Shown here piece after piece: positions 1 through 8,749 of a stretch of 64,000 bases of DNA. The notes beneath the pieces are model-generated. The model ran no database searches. It saw only the letters and a program-made list of their open reading frames with translations, and had not been told where the DNA came from. The stretch's first letter is position 1. Every line of letters starts with the position of its first letter. The stretch is from Henriciella sp. (GTDB lineage Bacteria; Pseudomonadota; Alphaproteobacteria; Caulobacterales; Hyphomonadaceae): assembly GCF_029937755.1 (NCBI RefSeq), contig NZ_JAPYPG010000001.1:496001-560000 (forward strand), given 5' to 3'. A program made the position numbers and the translations under genes.

Positions 1-2
1 TG

Positions 3-233
3 GCGCGCGTTATGAAGCCAGACGCCGAGCTCCGTTTTGCCACGGATGTGCGCTCCTATGCCGATGAAGCTCTCGCGAAATTTCTCGCCCATGGGCGATT
101 TGTCTGGCTCGCCGAAAAGGCGGATGACTGGCGCACGCCGCCGGAAGACCATGTCCGTACGCGATATGAGTCCAAGAACCTCGGCGACATCGCGCCTGTT
201 TTCTATGACTTTCGTATAGCAGGTCCGGAATAA
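3..233 (+). CDS. trmB: tRNA (guanine-N7-)-methyltransferase, C-terminal fragment
   Basis: The reading frame is open from the window edge and ends at TAA 231-233, so only the C-terminal ~76 residues are seen. The segment LRFATDV with an upstream KP and the closing VFYDFRI match the end of TrmB, which uses SAM to make m7G46 in the variable loop of tRNAs. TrmB proteins have an LRFATD-type strand after the core Rossmann fold and a basic, aromatic C-terminus that helps hold the substrate. Start and SAM-binding motif lie upstream of the window. A short hairpin (GCTGCA/TGCAGC, 260-276) follows the gene but has no T-run, so I do not call it a terminator. Family assignment rests on this short segment only. 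Confidence 0.8.
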   Translation, partial: ARVMKPDAELRFATDVRSYADEALAKFLAHGRFVWLAEKADDWRTPPEDHVRTRYESKNLGDIAPVFYDFRIAGPE

Positions 234-297
234 TCACAGATTGATTTATCTCCCCCGCCGCTGCACTAATTGCAGCAAGGGTGTAAGGGAGCGAGCA

Positions 298-1488
298 ATG
301 AGAAGTTACGCTTTGGCGATAACCATTCTGATTATTCTGGCGTTTTTGGCACTACCTGTGTCGGCGCGTGACACCAACGACGCGATCAAGGCATACAACG
401 CAGCCATGACCGGTGGGGATGCCGAAGCAAAGCTGCAGACAGCCGAAGTTCTGGGCCAGACTGCCATCGCCGAGAGTTCCCGGCGCGACGCTCCGCTGCT
501 CGCGCTCGAAGCGGCCAAGACGCTTTGTCTCTACGGCGATTGCAAATCCGCGCTGAGCTTAACTGACTGGATCTCTTCCCACGCCGGCGGGGATGGGCAA
601 GTCTCCAAAACTGAGGTGGCTCTGGTAGATGCTTTCGCACGCTGGCGCACCCAGCCATCGAGTGCCTCCCGTGCAGCCTTGGATAAAGCGCTTGTCCCGT
701 TTATCGAGGGTGACCTAAGCACGCTGACGCTCGCGGCGTTTCAGCATCGCTACACCTATGATGCGAGCAAACAACGCTGGGCGAAAGCGATGAAGTCCGC
801 CAACGAGGCAAGCACCCATTTTGAACCGTTTCGCGGGGCAATCGCCCAGCAATGGAGCGAGGCGGAAATGATGCGGATTATCGCCGACTTCAATGCCACA
901 CCTTCGGCTAATGAAGTCATCGCCATGGCGGAACATCATGTGGCCGTCTCGGAGCTGATTGGCCAGTATACTGTTCCCAAGCCCGACTGGCTGTTCGACC
1001 ATTTCTATCTGACCCTCGCCTGGGAAAATGCCCTCATGGCATATTTTGATTCCGGCTATTCCGAGCGCCGATGGAGCAACTTGCCCGAAGAGGATGTGGT
1101 CGCCCTTAAGGCCAACCAGCGCGCCCTCATGCGCGAAGCGCTTTCACCCGGGGCAGCCATCTGGAGAAGACCGGGCACTGAGGATGACTATTCGCACGGA
1201 GACCTCCCCTTTTGCAGCGGACACTTCGACAAGAAACCAGCCATAAAATACGGCGGCATGAATGCCTATCGTGGCCAATTTGGATCAGTCGTGCTCAGGG
1301 TTGATATAGAAAACGCAAAAGTCAGCGATCTTGAAATCCTCGCGGCCGTTCCTGCCGGACAATTCGAAGACGAAGCAATCGATGCAATCAGCCAGTGGAC
1401 GTGGGTTGTCGAGAGCGGCACCCCGGGAGTGACATGCAGAACGTCTCAGAAAAACTTCATTCAGGAAGTCATTTTTCACATTGAATAG
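298..1488 (+). CDS. secreted/periplasmic protein with C-terminal TonB-like domain
   Basis: 396 residues from ATG 298, chosen because AGGGAG sits a few bases upstream and the N-terminus then forms a clean signal peptide (hydrophobic core about residues 5-20, VSARD at the likely cleavage site). An upstream TTG at 241 is in frame but would put a charged extension before the signal. The middle is helical with no recognised family and resembles repeat-type helical periplasmic proteins. The last ~85 residues (GSVVLRVDIENAKVSDLEIL, then AAVPAGQFEDEAIDAISQW) have the layout of a TonB C-terminal domain. Many alphaproteobacteria have such proteins without the usual N-terminal anchor and Pro-rich spacer. 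Function unknown; a true energy-transducing role is unlikely because the transmembrane anchor and ExbB/D partners are absent. Confidence 0.7.
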   Translation: MRSYALAITILIILAFLALPVSARDTNDAIKAYNAAMTGGDAEAKLQTAEVLGQTAIAESSRRDAPLLALEAAKTLCLYGDCKSALSLTDWISSHAGGDGQVSKTEVALVDAFARWRTQPSSASRAALDKALVPFIEGDLSTLTLAAFQHRYTYDASKQRWAKAMKSANEASTHFEPFRGAIAQQWSEAEMMRIIADFNATPSANEVIAMAEHHVAVSELIGQYTVPKPDWLFDHFYLTLAWENALMAYFDSGYSERRWSNLPEEDVVALKANQRALMREALSPGAAIWRRPGTEDDYSHGDLPFCSGHFDKKPAIKYGGMNAYRGQFGSVVLRVDIENAKVSDLEILAAVPAGQFEDEAIDAISQWTWVVESGTPGVTCRTSQKNFIQEVIFHIE

Positions 1489-1567
1489 CACGCGACTTGC
1501 TGCGGTCCTATAAACGTGTTTGCGCCACGCCTGCACTTCAGGCATACTCGCGCTATCGAATATACCG

Positions 1568-1603
1568 GTCGGTCTGAATGCCAAGACCCCGTCGGACCGA
1601 CGG
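1568..1603 (+). promoter_or_regulatory. cspA leader with two mutually exclusive hairpins
   Basis: In the 204-base gap before cspA, GTCGGTC (1568-1574) can pair with GACCGAC (1595-1601). Alternatively CCGTC (1589-1593) can pair with GACGG (1599-1603) around a GGACC loop. The two pairings share bases, so only one can form at a time. Cold-shock mRNA leaders are known to switch structure with temperature; that this one does is inference. I see no convincing -35/-10 pair in the gap. Confidence 0.35.
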
Positions 1604-1692
1604 CCTGACTTTCTTCCCCCGTTATTTCGAGACCCTTCGTGACCGTCCGCACGGTGCGGGTCCGGCGCGGGGAGAAGACTGGAGTAGCCACT

Positions 1693-1902
1693 ATGGCAAC
1701 CGGAAAAGTGAAATGGTTCAACGACCAGAAGGGCTATGGATTCATCAAGCCTGACGCTGGTGGTTCAGACGTTTTCGTGCACATCTCGGCGGTTGAAAAG
1801 TCGGGCATGCGCACCTTGGCCGAAGACGCGCCGATTCAGTACGAGCTCTATACCGACGAGCGTCGTAACAAGACCTCGGCTGTGGACCTGAAACTTCTCT
1901 AG
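1693..1902 (+). CDS. cspA: cold-shock protein, CspA family
   Basis: 69 residues forming a single cold-shock domain, a five-stranded OB-fold that binds single-stranded RNA or DNA and melts mRNA structure. RNP1 is visible as KGYGFI and RNP2 as DVFVH, preceded by the typical VKWFN. ATG 1693 gives the standard N-terminus MATGKVKWFN; an in-frame GTG at 1639 would only add an unrelated Arg-rich extension. The gene is monocistronic: its leader can form alternative hairpins (1568-1603) and a strong intrinsic terminator follows (1951-1986). It may or may not be cold-inducible; the family also includes constitutive members, and the symbol is used in the generic sense. Confidence 0.95.
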   Translation: MATGKVKWFNDQKGYGFIKPDAGGSDVFVHISAVEKSGMRTLAEDAPIQYELYTDERRNKTSAVDLKLL

Positions 1903-1950
1903 ACATTGAGCGCCTTCGATACTATCTAGGCGCCAAGTCGAAAAATATCG

Positions 1951-1986
1951 GCGGCGGGTCCGGCAACGGGTCCGCCGCTTTCTTTT
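1951..1986 (+). terminator. intrinsic terminator after cspA
   Basis: GCGGCGG (1951-1957) pairs with CCGCCGC (1972-1978) and is followed by TTTCTTTT (1979-1986). The T-run ends only 18 bases before the GTG of rimP, so the rimP-nusA operon must use a promoter overlapping this hairpin, or depend on read-through. Confidence 0.85.
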
Positions 1987-2004
1987 GCCCCGGAGACAAT
2001 TTCC

Positions 2005-2604
2005 GTGATCGCGCTCTCGCAGCAGGAAAAGACCATTCTCTCCCTGATCGAGCCCGTTGCAGACGGCCTCGGCATGGAGATCGTGCGCGTGCGCCTGATG
2101 GGCGGCAAGCGCCCGACGCTGCAGATCATGGCGGAGAAGGCTGACGGCGCCCCGACCAATGTCGAGGATTGCGCTGACCTGTCCCACGGGATCTCCCCGG
2201 TTCTGGAGGCTGCTGACCCGGTCAGCGATCCATACCGTCTCGAAGTGTCAACGCCCGGTATCGACCGGCCGCTGACGCGCCAAGGCGACTTCGGGCGCTG
2301 GAAAGGCCATCTCGCCAAGGTGGAGCTTGCCATGCCAATCGATGGTCGGCGCCGCTTCCAGGGTGTGATACAAAGGGAAGACGAAAACGGCGTCGCGATC
2401 GAGCTTGATGATGAAAGCGAACTGGTCGCCCAGGTGCATGAAATGTCCAAGGCGAGCCTTGTGCTTACCGATGAGCTGATCGAAGCCGCCAAGGCTTCGG
2501 GCGGCCTGCCACCGCAGCCCGATGACGAAAATTTCTCCGGTCTCGATGTCGATGACTCGGAAGACGAAGACAATAACGAAGAAGAAAGTGGAGCAACGAG
2601 ATGA
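2005..2604 (+). CDS. rimP: ribosome maturation factor RimP
   Basis: 199 residues. RimP binds the nascent 30S subunit and is needed for late 16S assembly around S12. The N-terminal domain carries IEPVADGLGMEIVRVRLMGG (about residues 11-30) and the family signature CADLSHGISPVLEAADPV, followed by YRLEVSTPGIDRPL and an SH3-like C-terminal domain. The start is GTG 2005 with GGAG at 1992-1995; no in-frame ATG gives a full N-terminal domain. The C-terminus is extended by an acidic tail rich in Asp/Glu. The stop overlaps the nusA start as ATGA (2601-2604), the classic rimP-nusA translational coupling. Confidence 0.96.
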   Translation: MIALSQQEKTILSLIEPVADGLGMEIVRVRLMGGKRPTLQIMAEKADGAPTNVEDCADLSHGISPVLEAADPVSDPYRLEVSTPGIDRPLTRQGDFGRWKGHLAKVELAMPIDGRRRFQGVIQREDENGVAIELDDESELVAQVHEMSKASLVLTDELIEAAKASGGLPPQPDDENFSGLDVDDSEDEDNNEEESGATR

Positions 2605-4397
2605 GTGCAGTCGGCGTATCAGCCAACCGGCTGGAAATCCTGCAGATCGCCAAGGCGGTTGCCGAGGAAAAGGCGATCGACCGTAACATCGTCATTGAGG
2701 CGATGCAGGAAGCCATCGAGAAGGCTGCCAAGTCGCGCTACGGCCAGGAGCATGACATTCGTGCCCTGATCGACGCCGACACCGGCGAGCAGACCCTGTG
2801 GCGCATCCAGACCGTCGTTGCAGACGATGAGGTCGAGGACCCTGCCCAGCAGATTTCCCTCACCGATGCCAAGAAGATCGACGACACCCTCGAGGTCGGC
2901 GGCGAAATCAAGGAAGAGCTCCCGCCCTTCGATTTCGGTCGCGTCGCTGCCCAGACCGCCAAGCAGGTCATCATGCAGAAGGTGCGTGATGCCGAGCGTG
3001 AGCGCCAGTACGGTGAGTACAAGGACCGTGTCGGCGAGATCATTAATGGCATCGTCAAGCGCGTCGAGTACGGCCACGTGATCGTCGATCTCGGTCGCGC
3101 CGAAGGCATCATCCGCCGTAATGACGGCATTCCGCGCGAGAACTTTCAGCCGAACGACCGCGTGCGCGCCTATCTTTACAAGGTCTCACGTGAGACCAAG
3201 GGTCCGCAGATCTTCCTGTCGCGCGCCCATCCCGACTTCATGGTCAAGCTGTTCGCCCAGGAAGTGCCGGAAGTCTATGACGGCGTCATCGAAATCCGCG
3301 CCTGCGCCCGCGACGCCGGTTCGCGCGCCAAGATCGGCGTGATCTCCAATGACAGCTCGATCGATCCGGTCGGTGCCTGTGTCGGTATGCGCGGTGCGCG
3401 CGTCCAGGCCGTCGTTGGTGAGTTGTCGGGCGAAAAGATCGACATCATACCGTGGAACTATGACGCGGCGACCTTCATCGTGAACGCCCTGCAGCCAGCA
3501 GAGGTCTCCAAGGTCGTTCTCGACGAGGATGAGCAACGCGTCGAAGTTGTCGTCGCCGACGATCAGTTCCCGCTGGCCATTGGCCGGCGCGGCCAGAATG
3601 TCCGTCTCGCTTCGCAGCTGACCGGCTGGCAGATTGACCTTGTCACCGAGACAGCGGATTCCGAGCGTTACCAGAAGGACTTCCAGGCGCGCACGGAACT
3701 CTTCATGACGGCGCTCGATGCCGACGAAACGCTGGCACAGCTGCTGGCCTCTGAAGGCTTCGAGACGGTCGAGGAAATCGCCTACGTTTCTCCGGAAGAC
3801 TTCATCTCGATCGAAGGCTTCGACCTTGAGGTCGCCGCCGAGATCCAGGAACGTGCCCGCGAATATCTCGACAATCTCGCCGCTGAACAGGATGCCCGCC
3901 GCAAGGAACTGGGTGTTGAGGACAATGTGCTTGAGCTTGAGGGCATGAATGTCGGCTTTGCCGTGAAGTTTGGCGAGAACGATATCCTCACCGTCGAAGA
4001 TGTGGCTGGCCTCGTACCTGACGATATCACGGGCTGGCGCGAGCCCGGCCCGGATGGAAAGCCTGTCTTCCAGGATGGCATCCTGAAGAAGGGCGAGATG
4101 CGCAAGGATGAAGCCCAACTCTTCATCATGCGGGCCCGGGTTGCTGCCGGCTGGATCGAACCGGAAACGCTTGAGCAGCTGCAGGCCGACATGGCCGCCG
4201 AAGCCGCTGGCGAAGCCTCCGACATGTCTGAGGAAGAGCGTGCGCTGATGGCGCTCGGCGAAATTGGCAAGGGTGGTGACGAAAGCGAAGAGCTCGCCGA
4301 GGAAGAACTGATTTTCGACCTTGATGCCCTGGCTGCGGAGGACGCGTCCGAGGAAACCTCATCAGAGGACGGCGATGATGCCGAGCCCAAGGAATGA
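2601..4397 (+). CDS. nusA: transcription termination/antitermination factor NusA
   Basis: 598 residues. NusA binds RNA polymerase and modulates pausing, intrinsic and Rho termination and antitermination. In order: N-terminal RNAP-binding domain (1-~130), S1 domain (~135-200, starting VGEIINGIVKRVEYGHVIVD), KH1 and KH2 (KIGVISNDSSIDPVGACVGM near 250; ADDQFPLAIGRRGQNVRLAS near 325), then helix-hairpin-helix-type C-terminal repeats (ELFMTALDADETLAQLLASE). It ends in a long acidic tail. ATG 2601 overlaps the rimP stop; the ylxR-type gene downstream overlaps the nusA 3' end by about 20 bases, so the operon is translationally coupled throughout. Confidence 0.98.
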   Translation: MSAVGVSANRLEILQIAKAVAEEKAIDRNIVIEAMQEAIEKAAKSRYGQEHDIRALIDADTGEQTLWRIQTVVADDEVEDPAQQISLTDAKKIDDTLEVGGEIKEELPPFDFGRVAAQTAKQVIMQKVRDAERERQYGEYKDRVGEIINGIVKRVEYGHVIVDLGRAEGIIRRNDGIPRENFQPNDRVRAYLYKVSRETKGPQIFLSRAHPDFMVKLFAQEVPEVYDGVIEIRACARDAGSRAKIGVISNDSSIDPVGACVGMRGARVQAVVGELSGEKIDIIPWNYDAATFIVNALQPAEVSKVVLDEDEQRVEVVVADDQFPLAIGRRGQNVRLASQLTGWQIDLVTETADSERYQKDFQARTELFMTALDADETLAQLLASEGFETVEEIAYVSPEDFISIEGFDLEVAAEIQERAREYLDNLAAEQDARRKELGVEDNVLELEGMNVGFAVKFGENDILTVEDVAGLVPDDITGWREPGPDGKPVFQDGILKKGEMRKDEAQLFIMRARVAAGWIEPETLEQLQADMAAEAAGEASDMSEEERALMALGEIGKGGDESEELAEEELIFDLDALAAEDASEETSSEDGDDAEPKE

Positions 4398-5049
4398 ACC
4401 TGACCAGCGCCTGACGGCGCGCGAGGACATGCCCACTGGCGATGCCCCCCATCGCCAGTGCATTGTCACACGAGAAAGCCTGCCCCAGGAAGCCATGATC
4501 CGCTTCGTGCGCTCACCGGACGGGATCGCCGTTCCGGACGCTTCCGGAAAACTTCCCGGACGTGGCGCTTGGGTCACAGCGAACCGGGAGACGGTCGAAA
4601 AAGCCGTCGAGAAGGGCGCTTTCTCGCGTGCCTTCAAGGTGAAAACTGCCCCTGCCGACGGGCTTGCCGACATGGTCGAGACACAATTGGCCAATCGCTG
4701 CATTGGCCTGCTGGGCATGGCTCGCAAGGCAGGTGTAGCCATTCTTGGATTTGACCAGGTTCGTAACTATCTAAGAGGTAGCGCGCCCGGTTACCTCCTT
4801 GAAGCAGCCGATGGCAGCGAGGATGGCCGTAACAAGGTTCATTTTCTCGCCAAGGCGCTGTATGACACTCCCAGAACAGCAGGCGCACTGACGTCTGCTG
4901 AATTGGGCATGGCCTTTGGCAGGGAGCGTGTGATACATGCCCTGCTTCAGGAAGGCTCGCTGTCGGACTCGTTTGCTACAGCCTATAAACGGCTGACAGG
5001 GTTCCGGGCAGCACCAGAACAAGACTGGTTCTCCGGTCGGATTCGATAA
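4378..5049 (+). CDS. YlxR (DUF448)-L7Ae fusion RNA-binding protein
   Basis: 223 residues with two RNA-binding modules. An N-terminal YlxR/DUF448 domain contains [19 protein letters not shown] and [21 protein letters not shown]-terminal L7Ae/YlxQ-like domain starts near residue 105 ([18 protein letters not shown]). In Firmicutes these are two genes, ylxR and ylxQ, between nusA and infB; the fused form is usual in alphaproteobacteria. Exact function is unsettled; in YlxR studies it has been linked to RNA binding and to RNase P. I chose ATG 4378, which overlaps the end of nusA; ATG 4429 preceded by GAGGAC is a real alternative and would remove 17 residues. Confidence 0.88.
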   Translation: MPSPRNEPDQRLTAREDMPTGDAPHRQCIVTRESLPQEAMIRFVRSPDGIAVPDASGKLPGRGAWVTANRETVEKAVEKGAFSRAFKVKTAPADGLADMVETQLANRCIGLLGMARKAGVAILGFDQVRNYLRGSAPGYLLEAADGSEDGRNKVHFLAKALYDTPRTAGALTSAELGMAFGRERVIHALLQEGSLSDSFATAYKRLTGFRAAPEQDWFSGRIR

Positions 5050-5104
5050 GACACAACGGCAGGGGATGGCCCCTGCCGATAAAAACGCAGATATACGGAG
5101 TCGC

Positions 5105-7672
5105 ATGAGCGATACGAAAGACAACGGCAATACGGGCGGACGCAAACCTCTGACGGTTTCACGCGGATCGAGCGGCACAGTGAAGCAGAGCTTCAGCCAT
5201 GGCCGCTCGAAGCAAGTGATCGTGCAGACCAAGAAGCGCCGCGTGGTTGGACCGGGCGGATCCGGTCAGGGTGGTGGCAAGCAGCCGCCGGCCTCCAGCT
5301 CCGGTGCGTCCTCTGGTGGCAAACAGCAGTCCAAGCTCGCTGAAGCCGCGAAGAAACTCGGGATCACGGAAGAGGAACTGGTTGCGCGGCAGAAAGTGCT
5401 GCTGCAGCGCCGTGACGCCGAGCAACAGCGCGAAGCTGAGAAGAAGCGCCAGGAAGCTGCACGCGAGCGTCTGCTGTCCGAGCAGGAACGCAAGGTCCAG
5501 GAGGACAAGGAGCGCGAAGAAGCCGAGGCCCGCCGCAAGGCCGAGGAAGAAGAGCGCAAGGCCAAGGAAGAAGCCGAAGCCAAGAAGAAGAAAGACGGCC
5601 CTCCGCGCGACGATCGCGGTGCCAAGCCAGCGCCAGGCGCTGCCCCTGCGCCAGACATGCCGATACCCGAACCGGCCCAGAGCCGTGGCGGCGGCAAGAA
5701 ATCCCGCAAGGGACGCCAGAACGATCGTGACTTTGACGATTCCGCGGCTGGCGGCAAGGGCGGTGGAAACAAACGCCGCAAAGGCAAGCTGACCATTGCA
5801 AGCGCCCTTGGCGATGATGGCGACCGCCAGCGTTCGCTGGCATCGGTTCGCCGTGCCCGCGAGCGTGAACGCGAACGTCGGCAGTCGGGTGGCGAAGAGC
5901 GTGAAAAAGTTTCACGCGAGGTCACTCTGCCCGAATCCATTACACTTCAGGATCTTGCACAGCGCATGAATGAACGCGTCGCTGACGTCGTTAAATACAT
6001 GATGCGCCAAGGCGAGATGATGCGTGCCAACGATATCGTCGATGCCGATACCGCCGAACTGATCACCGAGGAATTCGGCCATACAGTGAAGCGCGTTTCG
6101 GAGGCCGACGTCGAGATCGGGCTTGAGGGCGACGAGGATGATCCGAAGGACATGAAGCCGCGGGCGCCGATCGTGACCGTCATGGGTCACGTCGACCACG
6201 GCAAGACATCCCTTCTGGACGCAATGCGCTCCACAGACATCGTGGCAGGCGAAGCCGGTGGCATTACCCAGCATATCGGTGCCTATCAGGTGCAGCTGCC
6301 GTCTGACGACAAGATCACCTTCCTTGATACTCCGGGCCACGCTGCCTTCTCTTCGATGCGGGCTCGCGGTGCGAATGTCACCGACATCGTTATCCTCGTT
6401 GTGGCAGCTGATGATGGCGTCATGCCGCAGACCATTGAGGCGATCAAACACGCCAAGGCGGCTGACGTGCCGATCATCGTGGCGGTCAACAAGTGCGACA
6501 AGCCGGATGCCAATCCGGACAATGTCCTGACCGAACTGCTCCAGCACGACATCCAGGTCGAAGCGATGGGCGGCGATGTCCAGGCGATCAAGGTCTCTGC
6601 AACCGAGCGTACAGGTCTCGAAGAACTTACCGAAGCAATCGTGCTGCAGGCCGAGCTTCTTGAGTTGAAGGCCAATCCCAATCGCGAAGCAGACGGCATC
6701 GTGGTGGAGTCGCAACTCGACAAGGGCCGCGGCCCTGTGGCCACCGTGCTCGTCAACCGCGGCACACTTCAACGCGGCGAGATCGTCGTGGCCGGCAAGC
6801 AGTGGGGCAAGGTCCGCGCTCTGATCAACGAACGCGGCCAGCAGCTGAAGGACGCCGGTCCGGCCGTTCCGGTCGAGATCCTCGGCCTCGACGGCGCTCC
6901 GGAGCCTGGCGACATGTTCAATGTCGTCGACACTGAAGCCCGCGCCCGCGAGATCACTGAGTACCGTAACCGCGCCGAACGCCAGAAGACCGGCGTAGCC
7001 TCCGCCCGGGCCTCCCTCGAGTCGCTCATGAACTCGATGAAGGACGATGCCACAGTCTCCGAACTTCCGCTTGTCGTGAAGGGGGATGTGCAGGGGTCCG
7101 TCGAAGCGATCACGCAGGCTGTCGAGGGTATCTCGACCGACGAAGTCCGCGCGAACGTCCTCTATGGCGCCGCTGGCGGTATTTCGGAGAGCGACATCCT
7201 GCTCGCCAAGTCCTCGAACGCCCCGGTCTTTGCCTTCAACGTCCGCGCCAACAAGCAGGCGCGCGAGCTGGCAGAGAAGGAAGGCGTGGAGATCCGCTAC
7301 TATTCGGTGATCTACAACCTGATCGACGACGTGAAGGACACGCTGTCGGGCATGCTGGCGCCGGAGAAGCGCGAGACCTTCATCGGCTATGCCGATATCC
7401 TGGAAGTCTTCAACATCACCAAGGTCGGCAAGGTTGCCGGCTGCAAGGTGAGCGAAGGCACGGTGAAGCGCGGCTGCGGTGTCCGCCTGCTGCGCGACGA
7501 TGTCGTCATCCACGAAGGCAAGCTGAAGACGCTGAAACGCTTCAAGGACGAGGTGGCCGAGGTCACGTCCGGCATGGAGTGCGGCATGGCCTTCGAGAAG
7601 TATGAAGACATCCGCGAAGGCGACAAGATCGAGTGTTTCGAGGTCGAGATGATCGACCGCAAGCTCGACTGA
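5105..7672 (+). CDS. infB: translation initiation factor IF-2
   Basis: 855 residues. IF-2 is the GTPase that places fMet-tRNA in the 30S P site and promotes subunit joining. A long, charged, low-complexity N-terminal half with a Lys/Glu/Arg coiled-coil stretch (~110-180) precedes the G domain. G1 is [10 protein letters not shown] near residue 361, G3 is DTPGHAAF near 408 and G4 is NKCDKP near 461. EF-Tu-like domain II, the IF-2 domain and the C-terminal fMet-binding domain follow, ending in KLD. ATG 5105 is preceded by GGAG; the in-frame ATG at 5066 lacks a site and adds a non-conserved leader. A perfect terminator follows at 7706. Confidence 0.98.
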   Translation: MSDTKDNGNTGGRKPLTVSRGSSGTVKQSFSHGRSKQVIVQTKKRRVVGPGGSGQGGGKQPPASSSGASSGGKQQSKLAEAAKKLGITEEELVARQKVLLQRRDAEQQREAEKKRQEAARERLLSEQERKVQEDKEREEAEARRKAEEEERKAKEEAEAKKKKDGPPRDDRGAKPAPGAAPAPDMPIPEPAQSRGGGKKSRKGRQNDRDFDDSAAGGKGGGNKRRKGKLTIASALGDDGDRQRSLASVRRARERERERRQSGGEEREKVSREVTLPESITLQDLAQRMNERVADVVKYMMRQGEMMRANDIVDADTAELITEEFGHTVKRVSEADVEIGLEGDEDDPKDMKPRAPIVTVMGHVDHGKTSLLDAMRSTDIVAGEAGGITQHIGAYQVQLPSDDKITFLDTPGHAAFSSMRARGANVTDIVILVVAADDGVMPQTIEAIKHAKAADVPIIVAVNKCDKPDANPDNVLTELLQHDIQVEAMGGDVQAIKVSATERTGLEELTEAIVLQAELLELKANPNREADGIVVESQLDKGRGPVATVLVNRGTLQRGEIVVAGKQWGKVRALINERGQQLKDAGPAVPVEILGLDGAPEPGDMFNVVDTEARAREITEYRNRAERQKTGVASARASLESLMNSMKDDATVSELPLVVKGDVQGSVEAITQAVEGISTDEVRANVLYGAAGGISESDILLAKSSNAPVFAFNVRANKQARELAEKEGVEIRYYSVIYNLIDDVKDTLSGMLAPEKRETFIGYADILEVFNITKVGKVAGCKVSEGTVKRGCGVRLLRDDVVIHEGKLKTLKRFKDEVAEVTSGMECGMAFEKYEDIREGDKIECFEVEMIDRKLD

Positions 7673-7705
7673 TCTTCACTGCAAGAACACCCCCAGAGGG
7701 ACGAG

Positions 7706-7732
7706 AAAGCCGGGAGTTTTCCCGGCTTTTTC
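7706..7732 (+). terminator. intrinsic terminator after infB
   Basis: A perfect 10-bp stem, AAAGCCGGGA/TCCCGGCTTT (7706-7715 and 7720-7729), with a GTTT loop, ends in a T-run. It closes the rimP-infB operon, so rbfA downstream needs its own transcription start. Confidence 0.93.
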
Positions 7733-7773
7733 CATTTCCGGTTAAGCTTCGCGTGAGACACTCATAAGCAGTC

Positions 7774-8379
7774 ATGACCACCCCCTCCCCGCACCCGATT
7801 GCCGCCAATGATATCGGCCCCAGCTGCCGGGTCAGCGGGACCCTGACGGACAAGGACATGAAGCGCCTCGTCAATGAGACGCGCTCCTCCAATATCGGCC
7901 CGACTGCGCTTTATTATGCCGGTGTGACCGCGCCGGTGATCTCGGCCGGCATGGCGCTGATGGCGCGCAATACGCTGGATGCGACGCCGGTCTCGGACTA
8001 CTGGATCTGGTTCCTCTCCTCGCTGCTGGCCGCGATGGCGGGCATCGTCTGGTACCTCATCTTCGTGCGCTGGTCGTACCGCCACCAGGCCGGGCGCGCC
8101 GCCGAGACGGCCGCTGAAACAGACATTGACCTCAGCCCCAAGGGTGTCCACATCACCAGAGGCGCGGTCGAGACGTGTATTGCCTGGTCAGCCATCCGGA
8201 CAGTGACGACACGGCGCGCCTATACGCTGGTCACATTTGACGGCGCCGATCCGCTGATCGTGCCGGACAAGTGGTTCGCCCGCGACAAGGCGTCGGCCCG
8301 CGCCTTCAAATCGCGGCTGCAAGAAGGAGCCCCCGATGGCGCGCAACCAGAAAAGAAAGCCCGATCCGGCCAGTCTTGA
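7774..8379 (+). CDS. YcxB-like membrane protein
   Basis: 201 residues with two adjacent transmembrane segments (about residues 44-65 and 70-95, the second containing WFLSSLLAAMAGIVWYLIFV) followed by a soluble C-terminal region. The stretch DIDLSPKGVHITRGAVETCI, then WSAIRTVTTRRAYTLV, has the PH-like YcxB pattern (strand, turn, W at the start of the next strand). The family's role is not known. It overlaps rbfA by 44 bases, so the two are probably cotranscribed after the infB terminator. Start at ATG 7774; no strong ribosome-binding site is visible. Confidence 0.65.
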   Translation: MTTPSPHPIAANDIGPSCRVSGTLTDKDMKRLVNETRSSNIGPTALYYAGVTAPVISAGMALMARNTLDATPVSDYWIWFLSSLLAAMAGIVWYLIFVRWSYRHQAGRAAETAAETDIDLSPKGVHITRGAVETCIAWSAIRTVTTRRAYTLVTFDGADPLIVPDKWFARDKASARAFKSRLQEGAPDGAQPEKKARSGQS

Positions 8380-8749
8380 GCCGTCCCAGCGCCAGCTGCG
8401 CGCCGGCGAGCTCGTCCGCCATGCCCTCACCGACATCTTCATGCGCGAGGAGTTCCGCGACCCGGAGCTCAACGGCGTCAATGTCACTATCGGCGAAGTG
8501 CGCACCTCGCCCGATCTCAAGCACGCCCACGTCTTCTGCTCCCCGCTCGGCGAGACCGATCCGGACGCGCAGGACCAGCTGGCCAAGGCGCTGAACCGGG
8601 CCTCCGCCTTCATCCGCGGGCACCTCGGCAAGCGGATCGACATGAAGTTCACGCCCCAGCTCCACTTCATCGCCGACCATTCCTATGACGAGGCGAGCTA
8701 TATGGACGCCATCTTCAACCGGCCCGAAGTGAAGCGCGACCTGGACTAG
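8336..8749 (+). CDS. rbfA: 30S ribosome-binding factor A
   Basis: 137 residues. RbfA binds the 30S subunit near the 5' helix of 16S rRNA and is needed for late maturation and cold adaptation. Recognisable features are RAGELVRHALTDIFMREEFR at the N-terminus and the conserved VTIGEVRTSPDLKHAHVFCS, with the KH-type core following. ATG 8336 is preceded by AAGGAG. It begins inside the YcxB-like gene, and its stop overlaps by a few bases the stop of the convergent gene at 8746. In most relatives truB follows directly; here the two are about 5.5 kb apart. Confidence 0.96.
   Translation: MARNQKRKPDPASLEPSQRQLRAGELVRHALTDIFMREEFRDPELNGVNVTIGEVRTSPDLKHAHVFCSPLGETDPDAQDQLAKALNRASAFIRGHLGKRIDMKFTPQLHFIADHSYDEASYMDAIFNRPEVKRDLD

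Noticed and set aside
5912-7513. 533-codon minus-strand frame opposite infB
   Set aside because: Antisense to the G domain of IF-2; no motifs and no start signal.
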